Positions 42,334 through 51,049 of a stretch of DNA of 64,000 bases are shown here, in pieces. The notes below the pieces were generated by a model, which saw only the letters and a program-made list of their open reading frames with translations, was not told the DNA's origin and did not search any database. Made by a program: the position numbers and the translations under genes. The stretch's first letter is position 1; every line of letters starts with the position of its first letter. Origin of the DNA: an uncultured Clostridia bacterium (GTDB lineage: Bacteria > Bacillota > Clostridia > Christensenellales > UBA1242); NCBI GenBank assembly GCA_934747965.1, contig CAKVHI010000001.1:1-64000 (forward strand). The letters are read 5' to 3'.

Positions 42334-43843
42334 AATCAAGCAAATCGACATTAATTTTTAAATTAGCAATGTATGCTTTGTTTACGCAACTTTCAATTTT
42401 AACTCCAATTTGTTTACCTTTCAAATTAACTTTAATCTTGTTTAAAGTGTCCTTGCCATAAAGTTTGAATGTTTTTTTAGACTTTTCAGTAAAAATTGTA
42501 ATGCTAGCATCATACTTAGACAAAACCGAAATCTCTCTAACGAATTTAATTTTGTTTGAATAACCTAAATCAGTTAACGGCGAAATCCAAGCCTTTTTCA
42601 AATTAAAATCATAAAACTTCCCTGTTCTGTCAAGTTCAAAAACTCTTTGAGTCTCCATATTATTCAAAATAATTGCAATTTTATCCATGCTGTTTAGCTT
42701 AATAGAGCACATGCTTTTAATATCAATACCTCTTAGAATTTCAAACTTCATAGTTTCAACATCCAAAACAATTAAGGCATTATTTTTAAAATCACTCAAA
42801 CTTTCACACCCAACAACATTGTCATCCAAAAAGTTAAGCCTGCAAGCCAAATAATATTTGCCTGAATGAAAAACTGCCTGCGCACAATCATTATCAATAC
42901 CTTCAAGCATTTCATTAAAACTTAAATTCAAAATTTTGTTAGCAACACCATTAAAACTACAAAGACCGTCTTTTGTAAGCATAAGCATTTTATCCCCACA
43001 AATTTGAACAGTGTTTTCAAAAATTCGGCTTCCGGACAAATTTAAATGCACAACATCTAAAGTATTTTTGTTTTCGTAATTAATAATTTTCGAAATTCCA
43101 TAATCACGAATGGCAAAAACATAACCCAGAAAAGGAATAACCTTGTTAATTTTTCCTCTGTCATCGTTCATTTGAATTTTACCGTTGTTTTCATCGCTTG
43201 TTTCAGTCCATTCGTTAAAATTTAAATTATTATGGTAAAACACAACATTTCGTTCTCCATAACCGCTTCCAAACAATTTTCCTTTATCTTCGCACATACT
43301 GTTAAGTTTAGGAAAATTTGTAAGTTTAACAGCTTTGGTAAGTCCGTCAATTTTGTAAATTCCGTCAGTTTCATTTCCAAAAAGGTTATAGTCAACTCCG
43401 TCATACTTTATGTTGTAATTAAAAGTTGGCACTTCATTTATGATGTCATCATAATAACTTGTTATACAAGGCACTTGGGTAATAATTCTTGAATAATATA
43501 TTAACTTGTCGCTTGCATAAAACAAAAGTTTATCAACTCTTCCACCATTGTTTTTGTCATACATCTTAAAAAACCAAACATTTTTTAGATCAACCCAATC
43601 AATGCCATCTTCTTGCTCCATATCAAAAAGTTTTTTGTTTTGATAATTAGGACTTTGCAAATTTTTGATACCAAAACTTTCTGTAAGCACGCCCTTGTTG
43701 CAGGCAAAGTTAAAAACACTCACACAAAAGTTAGGATCCAAAGCGTTTTGCTCTTTTTCAAGATTAAGCCCTTTCGAAAAGTCATCAATTTTAACAACAA
43801 TACTTTCAGTTTCAGGCTTAACATCTCTTTTTTTATAAAACAT
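42317..43843 (-). CDS. Phage propeller-like head-to-tail stopper candidate
   Basis: 508 residues, beta-rich. Repeating strands such as 'DKLLFYASDKLIYYSRII', 'NLFGNETDGIYKIDGLTKAV', 'GKLFGSGYGERNVVFYHNN', 'YVFAIRDYGISKIINY' and 'KYYLACRLNF' suggest a beta-propeller core. 'ISKIIN', 'GLCSFNGV' and position after the connector genes fit the P22 gp10-type DNA-stabilisation/stopper proteins. This assignment is by gene order and fold impression, not by recognised identity. The start is the ATG at 43843 (SD AAGGTGG), overlapping the preceding stop by one base. No tail gene follows it. Confidence 0.55.
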   Translation of the reverse strand: MFYKKRDVKPETESIVVKIDDFSKGLNLEKEQNALDPNFCVSVFNFACNKGVLTESFGIKNLQSPNYQNKKLFDMEQEDGIDWVDLKNVWFFKMYDKNNGGRVDKLLFYASDKLIYYSRIITQVPCITSYYDDIINEVPTFNYNIKYDGVDYNLFGNETDGIYKIDGLTKAVKLTNFPKLNSMCEDKGKLFGSGYGERNVVFYHNNLNFNEWTETSDENNGKIQMNDDRGKINKVIPFLGYVFAIRDYGISKIINYENKNTLDVVHLNLSGSRIFENTVQICGDKMLMLTKDGLCSFNGVANKILNLSFNEMLEGIDNDCAQAVFHSGKYYLACRLNFLDDNVVGCESLSDFKNNALIVLDVETMKFEILRGIDIKSMCSIKLNSMDKIAIILNNMETQRVFELDRTGKFYDFNLKKAWISPLTDLGYSNKIKFVREISVLSKYDASITIFTEKSKKTFKLYGKDTLNKIKVNLKGKQIGVKIESCVNKAYIANLKINVDLLDYGFKK

Positions 43844-44448
43844 TAAATCCACCTTCTTTTAGGCAAAACAATGTTCTTTTTTGTCTTAAAGCAAGCCTTC
43901 AAACTATCTTCAAATTTGGTTTTAAACGCCGTGCTTTCATTAAATCTGTCGCAAATATAGCAATATTCTTTGCATAGCCCTAAAGCCAAAATTCTGTCTG
44001 TTATTTTTCCATTAAAATCTAAAAGTTGACTGTTAAGTCCTGCAAAAGAAGGGATATAACAATAAATTATTTTGTAAGTCCCATTTTTTGCATACAAAAC
44101 ATCATCATAAATTTCACACTTTTCTTCAAAAGAATTTTTATTAATAAGTTTAACAAACTTAAAAAATCTATTGTCAAGTTTTGTCAAATCAAAACTTCCA
44201 TCACTAATTTCAATATCTTCGCATACAACCAAAGGAAGATAATCAGTTGCAATTTCTTGATAAGCAAGATTAAAGCACCTAACCATAAGTTCCAAAGTTT
44301 TTTCTTCGTCAGTTTTTATCACTCCTTCGGTTACTTTATTATATTCTTTAGTAACTTCAAAAGTTTCATCAAAAATTTTGTCGCCAGTCAAGATTTCATC
44401 AAGTGATAACATTGTCGCCGAAAGTTTAACCACATCTCTTAATTTCAT
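43843..44448 (-). CDS. Head-completion/connector-like phage protein
   Basis: 201 residues, mixed helix and strand, with 'EKTLELMVRCFNLAYQEIATDYLPLV' and a C-terminal 'PKRRWI'. Genes of this size and helical plan (P22 gp4- or gp6-like adaptors) stand between the capsid and stopper genes in many podovirus and siphovirus head modules, which is the main evidence. GAGAGG precedes the ATG at 10 nt. No close family is recognised. Confidence 0.5.
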   Translation of the reverse strand: MKLRDVVKLSATMLSLDEILTGDKIFDETFEVTKEYNKVTEGVIKTDEEKTLELMVRCFNLAYQEIATDYLPLVVCEDIEISDGSFDLTKLDNRFFKFVKLINKNSFEEKCEIYDDVLYAKNGTYKIIYCYIPSFAGLNSQLLDFNGKITDRILALGLCKEYCYICDRFNESTAFKTKFEDSLKACFKTKKNIVLPKRRWI

Positions 44449-44463
44449 AAAAATTTTTCCTCT

Positions 44464-44721
44464 CTAAAAAAGTTTAGCATTTGCTTTTTCAATTTCCTCA
44501 AAAATTTCATCAGCATTTTCAACTTTAGTTTTGTTTAACAAATTAATCGTTCTATAGTCTAATTTGTCATAAGGAACAACGAGTTCCAAATTCAAATTAA
44601 CACCCTTTTGAAAATAAATTTCATATCGGTGTTTAATTATATTTCTAAACACTTTATAATTTTGATTAATTTCTTTAATTTTTTTAACAATATCAAATAA
44701 ATCATTTTTAATTTCGTTCAT
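44464..44721 (-). CDS. Small phage-module protein, unknown
   Basis: 85 residues, charged, 'NEIKNDLFDIVKKIKEINQNYKVFRN' then 'NLELVVPYDKLDYRTINLLNKT'. It is encoded between the capsid and connector genes with its own Shine-Dalgarno (GAGG at 4 nt). It could be a capsid-associated or head-completion protein; no family is recognised. Confidence 0.6.
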   Translation of the reverse strand: MNEIKNDLFDIVKKIKEINQNYKVFRNIIKHRYEIYFQKGVNLNLELVVPYDKLDYRTINLLNKTKVENADEIFEEIEKANAKLF

Positions 44722-44737
44722 AAAACCTCAAATTAAA

Positions 44738-44763
44738 TTTTTGCTGGCTCATGCCAGCAAAAA
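44738..44763 (-). promoter_or_regulatory. Perfect hairpin directly after the capsid gene
   Basis: TTTTTGCTGGC-tcat-GCCAGCAAAAA: an 11-bp stem with a 4-nt loop, 14 nt 3' of the capsid stop codon, with no T tract after it on the minus strand. It should stabilise the capsid mRNA 3' end or cause partial termination, so that capsid is made in excess over connectors. Confidence 0.65.
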
Positions 44764-44777
44764 GTTAAATCGTAAAA

Positions 44778-45947
44778 TTATTTTGTTATGCCACTAATTT
44801 TAGCTTGACCACAAGGTTTAGAGCAAATTAAATCAGCATATTTCACTAAAGTTGCTGTGTAAGCAGGGTAGCCAGGTTTTTGACGGATAATTCTTCCACC
44901 TTCATCTTCAAGCCAACGCCAATCGCAAAGTTGATGCAATGCAAAATCTTTTGAAGATAATAAATACATTGTTCCATCTTCAATAAATCTGTCAGAAACA
45001 ACAGGGATGCCATTATATGAAAGGGCTTTAAAACCGCCTTGAAGGTCCATAACATCAATGTTTGATCTTGTTGAAGTTAGCAATTTTTGATAAATTCTTT
45101 TAACATCATTAGCACAAGTGATAAAGTCAACTTGACTTCCACTTACTTCATCAACATCATCAATACAATTTTGCATCATATCTTCACTCAAATTGCTATT
45201 ACCAGCAGCTTTTGTAACTGGTTTCATCCAACTATAATTTGCTTTAGTAACGCCATAAAGTGAAGTGATATTATCATCAAACAAAGCCCCAATACCAGTA
45301 ATTTCTTGGTCTTTACTGTTTTGAAGAGTTATGTAATAAGTTTCTCCAGTTGCAATAGTTATAGTAGTAGATTCACTTAAAGTTATTTTCTTATTAGATC
45401 TGTCAACTTTTGTAATTCTTGCTGTTAAACTAGAAGCAGAGTTTCCAGTTTTGTAAAGTTCAACAATCTGACCTTCCATTAAATTTTTAACATTGTCAAC
45501 AGTAAGCACGCTAGAAGCAATAGCACTAACATTGGCAAGTTTTCCACTTCCATCCCCAAACAACATTCTAGAGAAATTGAAATTTGAAGCTTTTATTAAG
45601 CCTTCCATTTCAGCATTAAGCAAATTAACAAAGCAACCCGCATTGTTTTCGCCTGCTCTTATAGCCTTGTCCGAAATTTCAATAACACCATAAAGGTTTT
45701 TCAAACTAGAAACAAATTTTACATAATTGTTTCCAGCACTGCTAGGTAAAGCGCCTGTTTCAGTTCCAGCACCAACACCACCATTAACACCAAAACTTGT
45801 AAGTTTAATAATTTCTTTTCCCCAAACATCGCTTGTAGTTTGATTTAATCTTGCAAGAAATGGATTAGCTTTAATATTTAAAGCTTCGCTTACAACATCA
45901 AGGTAAGCATCTTTTAATGCATTTTGTGCATTTTCAATAGTAACCAT
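44778..45947 (-). CDS. HK97-fold major capsid protein
   Basis: 389 residues. Gene order (terminase, portal, scaffold, this gene) and sequence fit a phage major capsid protein: an N-terminal arm with 'ANPFLARLNQTTSDVWGKEI', then 'SSLKNLYGVIEISDKAIRAG', an inserted beta domain at about 140-205 ('IVELYKTGN..ITKVDRSNKKITLSES'), 'SQVDFITCANDVKRIYQKLL' and 'GFKALSYNGIPVVSDRFIEDGTMYLLSSKDF', the last a widely shared block of HK97/P22-like coats. AAGGAG precedes the ATG. It appears intact. A stable hairpin follows the gene. Confidence 0.85.
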   Translation of the reverse strand: MVTIENAQNALKDAYLDVVSEALNIKANPFLARLNQTTSDVWGKEIIKLTSFGVNGGVGAGTETGALPSSAGNNYVKFVSSLKNLYGVIEISDKAIRAGENNAGCFVNLLNAEMEGLIKASNFNFSRMLFGDGSGKLANVSAIASSVLTVDNVKNLMEGQIVELYKTGNSASSLTARITKVDRSNKKITLSESTTITIATGETYYITLQNSKDQEITGIGALFDDNITSLYGVTKANYSWMKPVTKAAGNSNLSEDMMQNCIDDVDEVSGSQVDFITCANDVKRIYQKLLTSTRSNIDVMDLQGGFKALSYNGIPVVSDRFIEDGTMYLLSSKDFALHQLCDWRWLEDEGGRIIRQKPGYPAYTATLVKYADLICSKPCGQAKISGITK

Positions 45948-45956
45948 ATTTTCTCC

Positions 45957-46604
45957 TTATTTTTTCAAAATGTGCAAAGCAAATTTGCCAGCCTCACTAA
46001 GGTCTTTAGCCTTAAATTTTGGGCTAGACACACTCATAGAGCCCGCAGTGCTAGCAATTAAAGGCACATTTTTTCCACTTTGTAATTCAAATAAATATTT
46101 TTCAATAATTTTGTTTTTTATATTTTCATTATTAAAAACATATTCATTCAAAAATTCTTCATCGCTTGCTAATTGTTCTTTAGTTTTAAAATTTTGTTTC
46201 AAAACCCTAGAGTAAGCAAGTTCCAAAGCATCTTCTTTTTTTGCCAAATCTTCATCTTCAACTAACATATTTGTAATTTGTTGAACATAATTTTTAGCAT
46301 TTTCATTTTCCTTCAAAAATTCGCTGGTTTTTTTAAGCCAATCTTCTTTGGTCTGCGGTAAAACCTTTTCAAAATTTTCATCCTTTTCAGTTTTATTGTC
46401 GCCTTTAATAGCACTTAATTGTTGACATTTTTTTGTAAATTCTTTTTCTAAATTTTCATAAGCTTTCAACAATTCTTCTGTGCTTTTAAATTTTGAAGAG
46501 CCAGACACCAAATTTCTGTTCAAATAATTTTCTTTTTCATTTTGCTCAACTGCAACAAGGTCAACACAATTTTTGTCTAGTTGTTCTTCTAATCTTTCTT
46601 CCAT
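45957..46604 (-). CDS. Phage capsid scaffolding protein
   Basis: 215 residues, highly charged and helical. 'KFKSTEELLKAYENLEKEFTKKCQQL' is the N-terminal pattern of many siphovirus/podovirus scaffolds (GKFKSxEELxKAYxxLxxEFT..). A basic C-terminal helix ('LSEAGKFALHILKK') could contact the coat. It lies between portal and capsid genes with 9-nt and 2-nt gaps, the normal place for the scaffold. Confidence 0.78.
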   Translation of the reverse strand: MEERLEEQLDKNCVDLVAVEQNEKENYLNRNLVSGSSKFKSTEELLKAYENLEKEFTKKCQQLSAIKGDNKTEKDENFEKVLPQTKEDWLKKTSEFLKENENAKNYVQQITNMLVEDEDLAKKEDALELAYSRVLKQNFKTKEQLASDEEFLNEYVFNNENIKNKIIEKYLFELQSGKNVPLIASTAGSMSVSSPKFKAKDLSEAGKFALHILKK

Positions 46605-46606
46605 AA

Positions 46607-48499
46607 TTAATTCCCCTTAACTTCAATATTTTCTTTTTTCAAAAATTCTTTGTGCTTATCAATATGACCAAGCATAATATCCCTAATTTCAGGGTATAAT
46701 TTTTCAGCTTTAATATATTCTTCTCCAAGCATAAATGCAATGTGTTCATCAATATGAAGCTCATGATTGTCAATGCTAAGTGGTTCTTCAACATCTTTTT
46801 CTTTAATAGCCATTAAATTTTCTTTTCCTGCCTTTTTCATGTGCAATTCTTCCAAATCATATTGACTATCCCACATTCCAAATCCTAACATCTCTAATGT
46901 TTTTGCTTTGATTCTTGTTGTCAATTTGCCGTCTTCGTTTTGAAGCAAACCTTTTTCTAAAAGTTCAAAAATCAAACTTCGTTTTTGTGCTTTTGTTTCG
47001 CCAATTTCATTTTCAGTTTGAAAAACAATATCATCAGAAGAAATATCACTTTTGCTGAAATAAAACATTTCAATGCTTCCATCTTTTCCAATAACTTTTG
47101 CAATTCTAACTGAATTAACAAATTGTTTGTAAAGTCTTAAAATGTTAGAAGCGATGTTTTTAATTGCAAACTTAATTTGGTCAGATGTTATGTTAAGCCT
47201 ATTGCTATCTTGCTCAAGCAAAAGTTCTAGGGTTACGCCTGACATATTGTTAATATTCAAATTATTAATCATTAGGTCAGAAATACCACTAATTGTAGTA
47301 AATTCGTCCAAAAGTTTTTCCTCTTCTTCTTTAAAGTCAGAAGGAATAGTCCCATTATCCATAATTTTAGGAGCGGTGCTTCCTTGCCTATAAACCAAAA
47401 CTTTTCCAGGACACAAACCTTCTTCTTCCAAACTGTCGCAATCAACCGAGCCATCTTCAACAGTCAAAATTCCCATAGAAAGCCTATTTAAATATTCATG
47501 CTTTCGGTTTTTAACTGCGTTGTAACTTCTTTGAACAGGAATAATTCTTTCAATAATACTTGTTCCAAAAAAATTCCCCGGCCTTTTTAAAGAAACCTGT
47601 TTTACAAACGGAAAACCTCTCTTTCCATCTTCCCTGTTGACAAACGGAAGAATACCATCATAAACCAAAGTCTTGCCTGCAACAATAATAAGTCTGCCGT
47701 CTGGATAATCACAACTTGGTGCAACATATTTTTCAATAACCAAAACTTGGTCGTGTTTTGTTTGAGATTTAACTTTGTTAGAGCTTGCAAACATTCCGTA
47801 ACCACCCGCGTTATTAATGCTGTCAAGGCTGTAAACATCAATATCAGTTCCAACTTCTTCGACACCCCAAACTTGTTTAACAACATCTCTATGATAACTT
47901 TTGGCATGAATAATGCTCATACAATCGTCAACATTCTCATAACTCAAACTGTCTGGGAAAATTTCAAACGGCGAAACAACTTCAACATCAACATCGCCCT
48001 CAAAAACTTCTTCATCATCAATGAGTGCAAGTTTTTTACCTTTTCTACTGTTCCAAACGACCTTATAAAAACCTGTTCCACAAATCTCACTATAATGCGT
48101 ACAACTAACAATTTTGTCGCTAATATTTAACTTATGGTAAACACAATTTATCAAGTTTTTAGAAACCTTAGCAGTAGAAATATCTTCATCACTGTTAGTA
48201 GCTGGAACAACACTCATTGCTGGTCTAATCTGTCCTAATTTTGCAATTCGACTTTCAACTATTGATGCAATGTGGTTATAGACTTCTCTTTCTTGCCAAA
48301 AGTAATGTTTGTCATAGTCTTCAACATCATAGTTGTTAATTCCGCAATACTGATTGCCATACAAAAAATTCATATTCAAAAGCCATTGTGCTTCAATAGG
48401 TTTTCTTTCAATTTGTCTGTTATTGAAATCATTAATTGTTTCTTTAACCAAATTTTCTTTATATTTTTCAATAACCTTCTTAGAAACTTTATTTTTCAT
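46607..48499 (-). CDS. P22-like portal protein
   Basis: A 630-residue dodecameric portal candidate. The N-terminal half has 'RKPIEAQWLLNMNFLYGNQY', 'REVYNHIASIVESRIAKLGQIRPAMSVVP', 'CGTGFYKVVWNSRKG' and 'VVSPFEIFPDSLSYENVDDCMSIIHAKSY', typical of P22-type portals of clostridial phages. The middle has 'GNFFGTSIIERIIPVQRSYNAVKNRKHEYLNR' and 'TISGISDLMINNLNINNMSGVTLELLLEQ'. Length is as expected for podovirus portals. AAAGGAAGG precedes the ATG. The frame is intact over its whole length, which argues against simple decay of the module. Confidence 0.9.
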   Translation of the reverse strand: MKNKVSKKVIEKYKENLVKETINDFNNRQIERKPIEAQWLLNMNFLYGNQYCGINNYDVEDYDKHYFWQEREVYNHIASIVESRIAKLGQIRPAMSVVPATNSDEDISTAKVSKNLINCVYHKLNISDKIVSCTHYSEICGTGFYKVVWNSRKGKKLALIDDEEVFEGDVDVEVVSPFEIFPDSLSYENVDDCMSIIHAKSYHRDVVKQVWGVEEVGTDIDVYSLDSINNAGGYGMFASSNKVKSQTKHDQVLVIEKYVAPSCDYPDGRLIIVAGKTLVYDGILPFVNREDGKRGFPFVKQVSLKRPGNFFGTSIIERIIPVQRSYNAVKNRKHEYLNRLSMGILTVEDGSVDCDSLEEEGLCPGKVLVYRQGSTAPKIMDNGTIPSDFKEEEEKLLDEFTTISGISDLMINNLNINNMSGVTLELLLEQDSNRLNITSDQIKFAIKNIASNILRLYKQFVNSVRIAKVIGKDGSIEMFYFSKSDISSDDIVFQTENEIGETKAQKRSLIFELLEKGLLQNEDGKLTTRIKAKTLEMLGFGMWDSQYDLEELHMKKAGKENLMAIKEKDVEEPLSIDNHELHIDEHIAFMLGEEYIKAEKLYPEIRDIMLGHIDKHKEFLKKENIEVKGN

Positions 48500-48511
48500 T
48501 TTGTCCTTCCT

Positions 48512-48820
48512 TTAAATTTCATCATTTTGTTTTAATTTTTCGATCAATTTATCTCTTTCCAAAAGCAATTCTTCATCAGTCATTTTTTCAAAATCCAAAT
48601 TTTTATTTTCCCCAAGCATTTCCAAAAGCACTTTAACCGCCGTAATATCTGGTGGAATATTTTTTTTAGTTACCTTTCTTTTTGTAAGCACAAGTTTTTC
48701 TCCCTCATCATCTTTGCAAAATTCTTCTGTAACTTCTTTGTTTAAATAACCAAGAGCGCGTTTCACGAGTGCTTTATTAAGTTTTTTGTTATAATCAAAT
48801 TCTTTTTCCATATCTTTCAT
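48512..48820 (-). CDS. Terminase small-subunit-like protein
   Basis: 102 residues. 'ALVKRALGYLNKEVTEEF', a short beta hairpin ('EKLVLTKRKVTKK'), then 'NIPPDITAVKVLLEMLG' follow the pattern of DNA-packaging small subunits and related proteins of clostridial phages ('xTKKxVPPDxxAxxFWLKNR'). It overlaps the large subunit gene by 26 nt and lies after it rather than before it, an unusual order. A purine-rich AAAGG precedes the ATG at 48820. Confidence 0.55.
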   Translation of the reverse strand: MKDMEKEFDYNKKLNKALVKRALGYLNKEVTEEFCKDDEGEKLVLTKRKVTKKNIPPDITAVKVLLEMLGENKNLDFEKMTDEELLLERDKLIEKLKQNDEI

Positions 48821-50231
48821 TTTTAGCCTTTCTAAACAATCTTTCTTTATCTTTTTGAATAGTATTTTTTATTGGTTTAAAGTGGTTTTCGGGTCTGCTC
48901 ATAACATAATATCTAAGTTCGTCCATACTGTGATCATCTTTTTTTACAGGTCTGTCATCATTCCCCCAAAAATAGCCTTTAATTTCTCTTATCATATTCA
49001 CACAACTACTAAAAATAAAAAGTTTTCTTTCGCCGTTTAAATTGCAAATCAAATTTTTAACTCTACTTATCCCACTAAACAAATCTTTGTTGACTTTTGT
49101 ATTAACACAAATACCATAGTCATAAAACAAATCTGCCACGCTTTTTTGGCTCGCTAGTGTCGTTTGATTTGCTGCACTGTCAATCAAAGCCCCAAGTTTG
49201 CCATTTGACAGCCTAGGCCAACCCAAACTGTCTGCAATCTCAAAAATTTTTTTGCTGTGATATTCCAAATCTTTGTCAGCCTCATAATGTTCTCTAATCA
49301 CATAAATATTTCCATCAAAGTCTACGGCATAAAAGTGGCATGACAAAGGGTTCCTAAAGCCGGGGTCAATACTTATATTGTCAAACCATTCTTTAGGAAC
49401 ATCAAAAGGCTCAATAATATTCAATTCAACATCAAAGTTCGAATACACCAACCCTCCAAAAAATCTAAACCTACCAAAGCATCTCGATTCAAGTTCGTCT
49501 TTGCTCAATGTTTTTTTCAAACTTTCAATCTCATTTTCATCCAAAAACGGATTATCTTTCCAACTCAAAAACTCACACCAAACTTCATCATCTTGGTTTT
49601 CATTCAAATAAATTGTGTCATAAACCCAGGTAAGCCCCTTAAGAGGTGTCATTGTCCCAAAAATCTCGCCACACCTATCAACAACTCTCATCTTGCATTC
49701 AAGATAAATGTCATACGGAGGTTCTTCATCAAACCAAACATAGTCAAGACTTGTTCCTTGAAACTTTTCCCTTCCTTGATCACAACTTTTAAAACCAATC
49801 GTGCTTATTCCCCCAAACACATTTTTAATCAAAATCTTGTCAATAATTCCACTACTCAAATTATCTTTTCTTCCGCTAAGCATAACTATATCTTCAATCC
49901 AATCAGGGTTCAAATAGTGCAAAATTTTGCTTTGAGCAACATCTCTTTGCACCTGACTAGACAAACTAACCACCCAACCTGAAGTGTTAGGCTTATTTTT
50001 TTTGTAAGGATGAATGCCTCTTGCAATATACAAAACTTCAACAGCGCCACATTCGGTTTTGCCAGTACGATTTCCACCAAACACCCACCTGTTTTTTTTG
50101 GTGCATTTATGAAACAAAATTTGCTTTTCATGCACAACTTTACCTTGATTATATTGCATTAATTTGTTGTTTCTTTTTCTTCTCAAAATTTCCTGATTAA
50201 TCAAATTTAAATTTCTTAATTCTTGTCGCAT
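48795..50231 (-). CDS. Terminase large subunit
   Basis: 478 residues. The packaging ATPase has Walker A G52-G-N-R-T-G-K-T59 ('FGGNRTGKTECG') and Walker B with the catalytic acids ('YVWFDEEPP', D168-E170), and coupling motif 'GTMTPLKGLTW'. The RNase H-like nuclease has D289 in 'ISIDPGFRNPLSC', D351 in 'ALIDSAANQ' and D437 in 'KDDHSMDELRYYVM'. All key residues are intact, so the motor and nuclease should be active. It is the first gene of the minus-strand module, with GGAGAG 5 nt before the ATG and a TATACAAT-like -10 in the divergent gap 50232-50314. Confidence 0.95.
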   Translation of the reverse strand: MRQELRNLNLINQEILRRKRNNKLMQYNQGKVVHEKQILFHKCTKKNRWVFGGNRTGKTECGAVEVLYIARGIHPYKKNKPNTSGWVVSLSSQVQRDVAQSKILHYLNPDWIEDIVMLSGRKDNLSSGIIDKILIKNVFGGISTIGFKSCDQGREKFQGTSLDYVWFDEEPPYDIYLECKMRVVDRCGEIFGTMTPLKGLTWVYDTIYLNENQDDEVWCEFLSWKDNPFLDENEIESLKKTLSKDELESRCFGRFRFFGGLVYSNFDVELNIIEPFDVPKEWFDNISIDPGFRNPLSCHFYAVDFDGNIYVIREHYEADKDLEYHSKKIFEIADSLGWPRLSNGKLGALIDSAANQTTLASQKSVADLFYDYGICVNTKVNKDLFSGISRVKNLICNLNGERKLFIFSSCVNMIREIKGYFWGNDDRPVKKDDHSMDELRYYVMSRPENHFKPIKNTIQKDKERLFRKAKNERYGKRI

Positions 50232-50314
50232 ACTCTCTCCGTTTGAAATTTTAAAAATTGTATAAAATATTAATAAGTTAAAATTTAATTTAATAAAATA
50301 ATAAGAGGTTTATT

Positions 50315-51049
50315 TTGAAAAAGCATTTAATAGTCATTTCGAGTTTAATATTCGTAATAATTTCGGCATTTTTGCTTAGTTTTTTAAGCCAAGATAGCAT
50401 AACCACACAAGCCGAAAACAAGAATTTGTTTGGCAAAATCATTTCAAACAACGCAAATTTGTTAAAAACACCCACAAAACTAGAAGATTCAACATCAACA
50501 TATTTTTTGCTTGAAGAAAGTTATTTTGTGAAAGTGATTAATGAAATTAATGATGATTACTACTATGTTTCCTACAAAGATTTAACAGGCTATGTTAAAA
50601 AAGATAACATTCTTCTTGTGAACGAACAAATTGAAAACCCATATCTTGAAAATATTACTTTCAACATCTCTAAGGATTGTTTTTTATATACTCTGCCAAT
50701 AAATAACCCAAAAAATCAAATTCTTAAACTAAACAAAAATCAAACTATTACTTATTATGGTAAAATATTTGCAGATGAAATTGCTCAAAACAGTGGAGAT
50801 GTTTGGTATTTTGTGGGACTAGAAACCGAAAACGGAAAAGTTTTCGGTTATGTTCACTCAAGTTTTACTTTCAATCTTTCACCAATTCTTCCTTGCAAAG
50901 AAATTTCAACCGAATATATTAGCACAACAAACCCAACCAATCTTCTAAACCTAAACTTAAAAACTCAATCAATATTAATCATAGTAATAAGTTTACCTAC
51001 ACTGTTTCTTCTTATCATTCTTCTTAAAGGTTTTAAAAAAATTAAATAA
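50315..51049 (+). CDS. Membrane-anchored SH3-like surface protein
   Basis: 244 residues: N-terminal membrane or signal helix ('LIVISSLIFVIISAFLLSFL'), an extracytoplasmic region with SH3b-like strands ('YYYVSYKDLTGYVKKDNILLV', 'DVWYFVGLETENGKVFGYVHS'), and a C-terminal transmembrane helix ('ILIIVISLPTLFLLIILLKGF') with a basic tail. The start is a TTG at 50315, with AAGAGG upstream. It is divergent from the terminase gene and convergent with the sigma-like gene, overlapping it by 8 nt. The same plan recurs in the gene at 51822. Its function is unknown; it is not a typical phage protein. Confidence 0.75.
   Translation: MKKHLIVISSLIFVIISAFLLSFLSQDSITTQAENKNLFGKIISNNANLLKTPTKLEDSTSTYFLLEESYFVKVINEINDDYYYVSYKDLTGYVKKDNILLVNEQIENPYLENITFNISKDCFLYTLPINNPKNQILKLNKNQTITYYGKIFADEIAQNSGDVWYFVGLETENGKVFGYVHSSFTFNLSPILPCKEISTEYISTTNPTNLLNLNLKTQSILIIVISLPTLFLLIILLKGFKKIK

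Noticed and set aside
41584..50231. Complete active prophage
   Set aside because: No integrase, repressor, replication, tail or endolysin gene and no flanking att repeats are visible inside the window.
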